DNA of 64,000 nucleotides, from positions 1,104,271 to 1,168,270 of the forward strand of contig VZSE01000755.1 of assembly GCA_013398275.1 (NCBI GenBank), written 5' to 3'. Positions 27,650 through 36,758 of the stretch are shown piece by piece. The notes below the pieces were generated by a model that saw only the letters and a list, made by a program, of their open reading frames with translations, did not search any database and was not told where the DNA came from. Origin of the DNA: Promerops cafer (Eukaryota > Chordata > Aves > Passeriformes > Nectariniidae). How positions within the stretch are numbered: position 1 is the first letter of the stretch; every line of letters begins with the position of its first letter. Both the position numbers and the translations under genes were made by a program.

Positions 27650-30046
27650 TCAGCAGGTGCCTTCCTCAGCAGGCACAGAGTGGCAGCTGCCGTGAGACAC
27701 GGTGTCGATGCTCTGCCCTTGGGACTGGGGGTGGATGGACACCTGCACGGCGATCTCCTGGCCCTGCTCGCTCAGGGAGCCGTCGTCCGAGTCCGCGGCC
27801 GGGGAATCGCTGCGCTTCATCTCCGCGCTCCGGGGGAACAGCGCGGCCTGGGCCCCGCAGCCGGGGGGCTGCTTGTCCTCCTTACCCACCTCGTCGGGGT
27901 CGTCCACTCGCACGGCCTCGAAGATCTCCTCCATGAACGCCCTGCAGTTCAGGATCAGAGGCGGGAGGGGAATGCTCCTGGCGAGCTCTTCGATGTACCG
28001 AGCAAACTCCATGGTCTTAAACTGAGTGACTTTGGCCAGCTCGAGCGTTTTGGCAGACGTGATGATGGGGATACGCTTGGCTATCTCGAAAGCCTTCTGC
28101 AGCTTCTCAGCCCCTTCCGTCCGGAAGAACTCGTTGATGGCCTTCTCCGTTTTGCGGAGGTGGCTGCTCATCATGCACAGGCGGGTGATGTTCAAAATGA
28201 GGGTGATGGCAAAGGCAACGAGGCACACAATCATGTAGTAGATGCTCATGTCCCCTGAGGTGAAGATTACCCTCAGGGTGACCGTGTAGTACAAGGTCTC
28301 GTTATGATTAATGCCTGCACACGTGTACCGGCCCCGGTCAGCAAAGCTGACCTTTGTGATGTTGAGGGAATTATCAGCAATCCTCCACCGGTCACCTGCA
28401 GAGGGGTAAGAAATAAACAGAGCTCATGAAACAACAATCCCAGGGTAAACATCAACAGGAGCCAAAGCTTGGCAGTGAGTGCTCCACTTCTAGCATTGTA
28501 ACAGTACACCAAGGACTGAAATGTCCTTTTCATGCTTGTGACACAGAAGGCCATAACCCACTTACCCATCCTACTGCTCACTGGTAAATTATTCTGCATG
28601 CTTGCTACACTACTTTTACTTCCTTCTCTCATCAGCACTTTCCAGTGTGCTTCGGGTTCCTTCTGACAGGGATCCTAATTCTTAACTAGGGCTTCTCACC
28701 CTATGTTAAAAGACTGTCCTCTATAAAGTCTAATTTTCCATATGTTCAGAGTCAAAAGTCAAGTGACCCATGAAAAAGACCAGTCTGTAAATGGCTCTGT
28801 TGGCAAAAGAACCCAGAATTTTCTTGAGACAGTTTTCTGCTGAGCATGCAGTGCTGACATGCAAAACCCAAGTAAAAAGAAATCAATACAAGAAGCTTTA
28901 TACAGCATTTGCTGTGCATTTATAACTTAGGGGGAAAACTGTTTTCATAACTCATTTCTTCTAATTACTCTGCTTTGAACTGTTTTCATAACTTATTCTT
29001 CTAATTACTCTACTTTGAACTAATCTCCAGATGGCATTATAAATACAAAAAGGTTAGTGAATACTTAAGGCAGAAAGATGGCCTCCAACAAGATCCTATC
29101 AATTAGTTCGATGACCTTCATTAATACTAGTAGAGAAAAACACATGCATGTCGAAAATATTTTTTTAAATTAAAAACTGCAGGGATAAAACTAGAAGACC
29201 CATGGTTAGGAAAGTATATTCCACTTCAGTTCAAAAGGGTTAAATAGCATGAATTCCATCACTGGCCATTACATATTGTGTTACTTTCACAGTCCCACTG
29301 GGGCATAAACCAAAATTTAAATGTACTAAGTATGTTTTAAAACATATCCTGTAACAAAATTAAAGCACCAACTGCTAGCTCAAAAGGTCGGAAGTTGTGG
29401 AAAATTGTGTTTAATTCATGCATTTGGAAAAATATCATTTAAATCAGAGCAATAATAGATAAACCATCAGTTAGTATTGGGTAAGATGAAGACTCATTTC
29501 TTCTGTATGGAACACTGGGATAACTCTTGAACAACATCATTCTGTGGGGCACCAAAGCAGGAGGGATGGGCTGGAACAGAAGTGCTCAGGTGTAATTCTC
29601 ATGCAACATTTCAGAGGGCAAAGGACTTTGTTTTGCTCTCGCCTTATCTCCCAATTGTAAAAATGGGAGGATAGGAAGAGAAAATTATAATAAAGTCCCA
29701 GTTTTGGTTTCCCAATACTGTTTAAAAGGGGAATAATGATGGATAGAAAACAGCAGGAAAACTCACCTTCATCTTTCTGTTCAAGCAGGTGTCCTCTGGA
29801 GTTATACCAAAGGATCTGTTCATACTGGCTGATGTTCAGTTTACATTCAATTAAAATACTGGTCCCCTCTTTGGCTATGATATCATGGTGTGCTGGAGAA
29901 CTTATTAAAGCTTGAGACACTGCATGGAGTGATGCATTGAAAGACTCAAAAGCAACTGTCCTGTTAAAAGCTACATTTTCCACTGTGAATCCAACTAAAA
30001 GATCAGCACTAACAGTCAAAATTAACAGGCAATAGCTGAGCTTCAT
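27650..30046 (-). CDS. MFAP3: MFAP3, microfibril-associated protein 3 (Ig-domain single-pass membrane protein)
   Basis: Two coding exons on the minus strand, 30046-29767 (93 codons plus 1 nt) and 28395-27650, join in phase 1 across a GTGAG donor and a CTCTGCAG acceptor to give 341 aa. I see a signal peptide (about residues 1-20), one Ig-like domain (about 50-140) with Cys68, Trp80 and the DRGRYTC motif ending at Cys119, N-glycosylation sequons at 28, 37, 71, 105 and 125, one membrane span (about 146-163), and a cytoplasmic tail. The first part of the tail (MCMSSHLRKTEKA-like juxtamembrane region through the PLPPLILNCRAF motif) is the strongly conserved family signature. Human MFAP3 is about 362 aa; this one is about 20 residues shorter because the tail after the SDDGSL segment diverges and stops early. 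MFAP3 is associated with elastic-fibre microfibrils and the plasma membrane; its molecular role is poorly defined. The start ATG is the first in the exon and precedes the signal peptide. The neighbouring divergent FAM114A2 is the expected partner, which supports the identification. Confidence 0.95.
28396..29766 (-). other. MFAP3: MFAP3 intron between the two coding exons
   Basis: This AT-rich intron is bounded by GTGAG (minus-strand donor next to 29,767) and CTCTGCAG (acceptor next to 28,395). It contains a short tandem duplication at 28,940-29,020 and otherwise nothing I can name. Confidence 0.85.
28940..29020. repeat. Two-copy tandem duplication, about 41 bp unit, inside MFAP3 intron
   Basis: Unit 28,940-28,980 is followed directly by 28,981-29,020. 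The copies differ by about two substitutions and one missing base, which suggests a fairly recent slippage or duplication event. Confidence 0.85.
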
Positions 30047-30227
30047 GGAAAGCTAGTGAAAATTCTTCTTTCATTTAATTTGGAGAAATGAGGTCATATG
30101 ATATTAAGCTGTCTGTATTACTCTGAGATAGGAGAGGAGCTCTTGATTTGTTCAGTGATGGAAAATGTCTGGGATCCAAATGCACTTTCAAGACCATCAA
30201 TATTTGAAGTGGAAACTGGAAGTAAAA
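30047..30227 (-). other. MFAP3: MFAP3 5' UTR portion of exon 2
   Basis: Upstream of the MFAP3 ATG the minus strand has a strong acceptor: a run of about twelve T followed by CAG, ending at 30,228. The exon would therefore begin at 30,227 and carry about 181 nt of untranslated leader before the ATG. The upstream first exon is inferred to lie in the CpG island (donor at 35,531). Confidence 0.55.
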
Positions 30228-33200
30228 CTGAAAAAAAAAAAAGGCAGTAAGTTTATTAATGACAGCAAGGTTACCAGGTATTCAAACTTAATTTCTGGTA
30301 AACAGATTTCGATTATCATAATATAAACTGTCAGCTGAGAGGTTCCAAATCAGAGCTTGGCTCAGAACACAGTAATAAAATGAGGGTAAGAAGCATTCGC
30401 ACAACCTCCAGTCCACTAGATGTTCATCTTCCCAACCAAATAAATAATCTCTGGAACAACAATCATTAAGGGGAAAAAGGTTTTACAAAAAGAACAAATT
30501 GTTCAGACTATTCGAAATACACAATTACCTTTAAAAGTGGATTCTGCATTTGTTAGCAGAGAAGAAGTGCTTTCTTAATAGAGGAAGAAAGGCGAGAAAG
30601 AGGATGTAATTTCTGCCTCCCTCTCCACCAATATCAAAGTGCTTTTAAGCCCTGGTTTTCTGAAGCCAGTCTTTCATTTACCATCCAGAGAAAAACCAAA
30701 GCACACACATCTGATTTTTAGCATTTACATCTACTTACTTGATTTTAGGGGCACAATTGGTATTAGATGTCTAAATACTGTATAATATAATTAATTTACT
30801 TGGGAAAAGTCTCCTGGTTGCTATCTATAGCCAGAAGAGGAAGTCCCTTTCTGAACATCAGGACACTGATGTCTACACATATTTCCTTTTTTGCAGTATC
30901 TCTTGTTGCTGCTGCATTTTCTAAGTCTGCTTCCTGTTATTCTTGTTTGTTTTACAATGAGCTCCTGTTGAAAATCTGTTCGTTTATGCCACTTCATCTC
31001 AGCAGTCATATATTCTTCATCGTCTTCTCTACCCAAACTTCACAACAACATGAAAAATTGTTTTGTCTAGGGACAGATATTCTTCAAATTAATGTGCACA
31101 AAAGGTATTTTAAGACATTAGCATACAGCCTTTAATTTTCTGTCTTTTGCACGCAAGTCAGAATAAAACCAACTTGTAACAAAACGAGATGACACTGATA
31201 AGAGACAATCTGTAATCAATTTTCCTGGAAGCCTGATTCAAGAAAATTTCTAATCCAATATGTGTTCCCTGAAGTTATGATTCCATCTAGACTGCTCCAG
31301 AGCTTTAAAAGACCATTTACAAAGTACAGAAGCCACAAGCTCAAATGTTATTCGAAAAAAATATTTCACTTCATACCATTGACTGTATGACTTCGAATTT
31401 ATCATCTTCTACAAATAACAGATGTTAGTGGAAGGGAATTTCATAAATATCACAACACAAAGGGACCCATTTACTTAATAAATAATGCAGACACTTTTCA
31501 TCCTTCTAGAATTACCAGCTAACACTATCTAAAGCACTTCTGAAAAATAATGTAACATGCATAAAACCAGGTGATTTCTAGTAATTGTCTTTCATCAGAG
31601 ACAAACTAAGCATATTCAAAAGGGGGAATTCTGCTGATGCTATCCAGACTGGGAATTTTTTTTTGGTGAAAGTTAATTTGTCGAAGGTCAAACCAGATTC
31701 CAGACTTGACATCTGATGAGAAATGTGTTATCTGACCCACTTCCATTTCTGTTGCAGCTATTGCCAAAACCAGTTTAACAAAGAAGGCAAAGAAGACAGC
31801 TGCGTCCAACTCTCCTTCAAGCTTGACTAACCAACTCACCCACTGAAACCTGCAAGAGAAACTGGAAAACAGGCTCCCTACTCGTTTCTCTGTAAACAGC
31901 AATCCCTTCATCTGCCTTCTGCTTTTTGGTTTTTTTTTTTTTTTTTTTAATCATTGGCCCCACTCTGTTTTCTATCATGCCTCTTGTCCTTTCGTTTAAG
32001 ATGAGACTAGTGCAGAGAACTCAATTATACCACTGTGCTGGAGAAGCTACTTTTCCACAGCTAAACAGTTAAAACCACTATCAAGGCTTCTTTCATTCCT
32101 GTTTTTCACCAGCTACACTTTAGGCAAAGTGTCAGAGTCCTGCTGCCTCTGAAGAAGAGCATCCCATCCACAGCAACAGCAAAGGTCTGAAAAAAAACCA
32201 CTAAGGTTGCTGTTGATCAACAACTATTCTTCTGTTTGAGGGAGTGCTTTTAACCTCCCATTTTTAGACCCCTGGTATTTTCAGAGTCTTTCAGAGCCTG
32301 CAAAAGGCTGCTGACACTGACCTGCTTCTTTTGGCAACCTTATGCAGAGCCCACACAGACAGGCCGTGGACTGGTAGTGGTTTGTGGACCACTGACATTT
32401 GGGTTGCTTTAATGGTCTGTCACAGCTTGTGGTGGCAAGCAAGGTGCTGTGGTCCCAGACCTTTAGCAGACATCACTCTATGACCCAGCTGCCTTCAGCT
32501 AAAAATGCACTTTTGCATGCACCAGACTTGACTTCACAGCACCTGATGCAGTTAAAACTGACCACAGTTCTGCAGCAAACACAAACCCTCATCTTCACCC
32601 TTGAGTCACAGGCACATAATAACTTCCAGTCTTCTAAAACAATAACCTCCCAACTGATACTTTAGATTTATTAGAGAATAATCCCAGTGCCTCTTGTACT
32701 TTGCCTGTGCTATTGTCATTTTAAATTATTAAATTTGAATTGTTAAGGTTTCCAAGCGTCTGTGACGTTTTTCCTAAATTACATTAGGAATCTCACTCAT
32801 TTATTTAACACAAGAAATACTCAGCAACATTTTCCCTCATAAGAATAATTATCTTCAGTAATTGCATATGCTCTCCACTATACTTGCACTGAGCCTGCAT
32901 AATGCATAAACCATTGGTGATGGGTCATTTAATTCTACTATTAAATTCTTCGAGGTCTGATTTATTAGAAATTGTTTGTCTTTTGGAAAAGCCATTATTG
33001 CTAAGCAGACAATGATCTCTCACTGCCGAGCGCTGGGAACAATAAAATGATTTGCAAAATCCATATTCTTCATCCACTGCACTTATGCAAAACAGCTGCT
33101 GGAGCTGATAAAGGACCCAAAAAGGATAAAGCGTGATCAGTGCCAACATCACAATTCTTCAACAAAGTGTTAAGCTCAATCAAGATGAAATGTGCCAGAA

Positions 33201-34240
33201 TAGAAACTGGCTATTTTACAACTGAACCTGAAGCTGAGCTCAACACATTTAACCTTTACTAAACCATAAGTTGTAACAACAAATAGCAGTGGAAAGATAA
33301 AAATCTGTGATGCATGTGCTTGTATGAGTCATCCTTGGCTCCAACCCTGAAGAAGTGTATTTGTGTCTAACTTAGAGCACTCTAAGTAGTCCCACCGAGG
33401 TCAGTGGAAGCACTGATAGTACTTAAAATTACACACATTTATATGGCACTGCAAAATTGGGGCCCAAGAGGTTGCAAGTTATATGGTTTTACATTCACTG
33501 CTTATAACATCACTTCATACCTGGAGTAACGTGAGGCAATAAACGGAGACACACCTGACAGAGCACAGGCTGTGATGTCTTGCAGAAATACCATTTGCAA
33601 GCTCCTCTGACCCTATGTCAAACCAGGGAGATGCATTTGGCAGAGCCCTGCAGACAGGGACTCTGGGGAAGTTTATAGACACAGACAGCATGGTCATGAC
33701 AAGAGCCATTCTGGGTGCTCCCAGCATGGGAGAGGCTGCAGGGAGGGCTCACCTTCTGCTGGCACGAGCCAAAGCTCTGCAGGGGAGTGGCAGCACCCAC
33801 AGCCCAAAAACCAACCTAAGGGGCAAAATCCACAGCATCCCAACCTCGCTGGTGAGGCTGCCTGATGGGATTTGTTGTTTTCCTGTGCACATCCCTTGGC
33901 TGCATGACAGGACATGGTGCTTTGCTGTGCTTATCCCTTTTCTGACACCTGCCACGGGCTAACTCGCCACGACACGGCATCGGCTGCACACCAAAACAGG
34001 TTTTATTGCCTGGCAGCTAAAAATGATCAGGCACAAAGTTTCACTTAACGTTACCCTGTCCTCACAGCCCCTGTATGCTCCAAGTTCACTCGTGGGAAAG
34101 CCCTGGTCCCGCTGGGCTGGTGGTGGCAGTGGGACACACGACAGGCGACATGACCACACTGCAGCCGAGGGCACCGGGCCACGGGAGGGTGACGTCATGC
34201 GGGCTGGTGTCACTGGGGCATGACGTCATGCCAGAAACAC
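30228..34240 (-). other. MFAP3: MFAP3 first intron (gene-free part)
   Basis: AT-rich, no coding exon recognised on either strand. It holds a 19-T run at 31,930-31,948 and no other clear repeat. The intron is inferred to continue through the CR1 copy to a minus-strand donor at 35,530 in the CpG island. Confidence 0.5.
34190..34228. promoter_or_regulatory. Pair of perfect CRE (TGACGTCA) palindromes
   Basis: TGACGTCA occurs at 34,190-34,197 and again at 34,221-34,228, a start-to-start spacing of 31 bp, close to three helical turns. Full palindromic CREs bind CREB/ATF-family dimers. They lie just left of the CR1 copy and roughly 1.3 kb from the inferred shared promoter of MFAP3 and FAM114A2. Which gene, if either, they serve is not shown by the sequence. 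Confidence 0.6.
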
Positions 34241-34242
34241 AA

Positions 34243-34650
34243 ACACACAGAATATTCTGAGTTGGAAGAAAACCACGAGGATCATCCAGTCCAACTCCTG
34301 GCCCTGCTCAGGACACCTCAACAATCCCACCCCGTGCCGGGCAGCGCTAACGCCCCTGGAGCTCTGGCAGCCATTCCCTGGGGAGCCTGGGCAGTGCCCA
34401 GCACCCTCTGGGGGAAGAACCTTTCCTGATCTCCAGCCTAAATCTCCCCTGACACAGCTCCAGCCGTTCCCCGGGTGCTGTCACTGTCACACAGAGCAGA
34501 GCTCGGAGCTGTCCCTCCGCTGCCCCTCGGGAGGAGCTGGAGACCCCGATGAGCTCTGCCCTCAGTCTCCCGTTCTCCAGCTTGACCTCAGCCGCTCCTC
34601 GTGTGGCTTCCCCGCGAGGCCCTCCACCACCTTCGCTGCGCTCCAAATCC
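34243..34650 (-). mobile_element. CR1 LINE fragment (3' end), minus orientation
   Basis: From the ACAGAATATTCTGAGTTGG motif through the GATCATCCAGTCCAACTCC block and the CTCAGCCGCTCCTC block, this matches the reverse complement of the 3' region of avian CR1 retroposons as I know it. The element's own 3' end is therefore at the left and it is 5'-truncated at the right, merging into the CpG island. Part of it (from 34,424) recurs at 35,179 because of the assembly error, not a second insertion. Confidence 0.75.
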
Positions 34651-34773
34651 GCCCCTATTGCCCCTATTTCCTCGCCGAAACAGCGAGGTGGGACATGGGC
34701 CCGCGGCCTCCCCCTCCGCCGCTGCCCCCCGGCCCCGACCTTGCCAGGTGAACCTGGCGGTACCGCCGCTCTC
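34424..34773. repeat. 350-bp block duplicated at 35,179-35,528 (contig-end overlap)
   Basis: Offset is exactly 755 bp, and one mismatch is seen. The left copy ends at a single n (34,774); the right copy begins just after another single n (35,178). This is the signature of overlapping contigs that were not merged. Confidence 0.9.
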
Positions 34774-34899
34774 NGCCGACGGTGAGGGGCGGCGCAGGGT
34801 CGGGGGGCTCTGCGGGGCACCGCGAGCCCCGCGGGGAGACGCGCTTTGCGGAGCCGCTGTGGGGCAGGCGGCACCGTGGCGGGGTAGTGTGGGCACCTA

Positions 34900-35177
34900 G
34901 CGGGCTCCTTGTGCGGCAGGAGCCCCCGGGGAGGTTTAGAGAACTTGGGGTGCCATGTGGGGCAGCCCCGTGTGGGGGTTATGGGACTTTGGGGGTCTCC
35001 CGGGGAAGCGGAGGCACAGGGAGGCCTGCAGGGCTACGGGGTGAGGAGGCTGCCGGGGATGACCCGGGGGCTGTGGTCGCTGCGGGGTCGCGGGAGTCGC
35101 TGTGGAGAGTCCTGGGCAGATGGGATGGGGGTCCCCAGCCCGCAGCCGGAGCTGTCGCTTTCCTTGGCTTGAGGCCA
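34900..35177. repeat. 278-bp block duplicated at 35,733-36,010 (contig-end overlap)
   Basis: Offset is exactly 833 bp, and the copies look identical by eye. The left copy ends at the n at 35,178; the right copy starts at the end of the 105-n gap. Confidence 0.9.
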
Positions 35178-35178
35178 N

Positions 35179-35405
35179 TCCTGATCTCCAGCCTAAATCT
35201 CCCCTGACACAGCTCCAGCCGTTCCCCGGGTGCTGTCACTGTCACACAGAGCAGAGCTCGGAGCTGTCCCTCCGCTGCCCCTCGGGAGGAGCTGGAGACC
35301 CCGATGAGCTCTGCCCTCAGTCTCCCGTTCTCCAGCTTGACCTCAGCCGCTCCTCGTGTGGCTTCCCCTCGAGGCCCTCCACCACCTTCGCTGCGCTCCA
35401 AATCC
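35179..35405 (-). mobile_element. Second copy of CR1 fragment (assembly duplicate)
   Basis: This repeats the CR1 sequence of 34,424-34,650 with one difference seen by eye (g34,614 versus t35,369). It is part of a 350-bp block that I interpret as two overlapping contig ends placed side by side. Confidence 0.7.
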
Positions 35406-35627
35406 GCCCCTATTGCCCCTATTTCCTCGCCGAAACAGCGAGGTGGGACATGGGCCCGCGGCCTCCCCCTCCGCCGCTGCCCCCCGGCCCCGACCTTGCC
35501 AGGTGAACCTGGCGGTACCGCCGCTCTCACCGGGACGACGGTGCCCGGCCTGATCCGGCCCGGCTCGTCCCGCAGCTCCGCCGCTGCCGCCGGCCCCGCC
35601 GCCCGGACGCGCTTCCCCGGGCTGCGG

Positions 35628-35732
35628 NNNNNNNNNNNNNNNNNNNNNNNNNNNNNNNNNNNNNNNNNNNNNNNNNNNNNNNNNNNNNNNNNNNNNNNNN
35701 NNNNNNNNNNNNNNNNNNNNNNNNNNNNNNNN
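35628..35732. other. Assembly gap, 105 n, inside the CpG island
   Basis: Run of undetermined bases between the right end of one contig and the start of the next. It probably covers the shared transcription start region of MFAP3 and FAM114A2. Sequence that likely belongs here is present at 34,775-34,899. Confidence 0.95.
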
Positions 35733-36758
35733 GCGGGCTCCTTGTGCGGCAGGAGCCCCCGGGGAGGTTTAGAGAACTTGGGGTGCCATGTGGGGCAGCC
35801 CCGTGTGGGGGTTATGGGACTTTGGGGGTCTCCCGGGGAAGCGGAGGCACAGGGAGGCCTGCAGGGCTACGGGGTGAGGAGGCTGCCGGGGATGACCCGG
35901 GGGCTGTGGTCGCTGCGGGGTCGCGGGAGTCGCTGTGGAGAGTCCTGGGCAGATGGGATGGGGGTCCCCAGCCCGCAGCCGGAGCTGTCGCTTTCCTTGG
36001 CTTGAGGCCATCGCTGCCCCGTGGCGGGGGCAGCTGCCCCGATTGCATCAGTGAGCGCCTGGCCGGGGACGCAGCGTCACCCCAGTGTGATCGCGGGGGC
36101 TCTGGGCTTCTCGGCTTGTCCCTGCCTGGCCCTGCAAGTCACTTCAGCCGCAGCTGCTGCCAGAGGAGCCCTGACAGGTGACACGTGGGCCCCGAGAGCA
36201 GCGTGCCAGCCCCGCTCATGGGCTCCCCGTCCCCGGTCCGCGGTGCTGGGGCGGCTGCTGTGGCAGCTGGAGCTCACCGCAGCTCTTGGGGGTGCTCACG
36301 CCCTGCAGTGCTCATCCCCAAGTACCGAAGTGACCCGCTCGCTGCCTCCCTGCCTGCTCAGCTCTCTGACAGCTGTCCCCATTTGTGTTCTACACTCCTG
36401 AAACCAACCATCCCAAGCAAATTGTTTTCACTTTTATTTTGGTGGAACATGCAATGGATTTAATTATCTGAGACCCTTTTGTACCTTCATTTGTTTTTCA
36501 GAGTTAGCAAACTGGTTTTTTTTTCCTGTGGAGAGGGTGCGTCAGTTAGATAAAGCCGTGTGTCCCTGTGGGACTTTAAACTTCCAAGTATGACATTTCT
36601 TAGAGTCAGACGTAATTTGGTGTACTCACATGTGGGTATGTGTGGCAACATTGTTGTGTTTAGTTATTTAAAATATCAACGTGATGCACTTGACCTAATT
36701 TCAAAGTGCAAGGGAGGGATTATTTTATTTGCTTTGCTTTCTGTGGATGTTTGTAGTC

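Larger units (their letters stand above)
34560..36350. promoter_or_regulatory. CpG island, bidirectional MFAP3/FAM114A2 promoter
   Basis: A dense CpG and GC-rich stretch between the divergent genes. A minus-strand donor (CCCG then GTGAGAG, exon edge 35,531) would end MFAP3 exon 1, and a plus-strand donor (CGACG then GTGAGG, exon edge 34,781) would end FAM114A2 exon 1. In the order I infer for the contigs the two untranslated first exons lie head to head, on either side of the 105-n gap. No TATA box is visible, as is usual for this promoter class. The divergent arrangement is known in other amniotes. Confidence 0.7.

Noticed and set aside
27680..28258. 192-codon plus-strand frame antisense to MFAP3 exon
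   Set aside because: Shadow of the conserved MFAP3 coding exon on the opposite strand.
31930..31948. T19 run as the tail of a processed pseudogene
   Set aside because: No retrotransposed coding sequence or target-site duplication beside it.
34424..36010. Genuine tandem duplication of the promoter and CR1
   Set aside because: All four breakpoints coincide with n characters or the gap; unmerged contig overlap is simpler.
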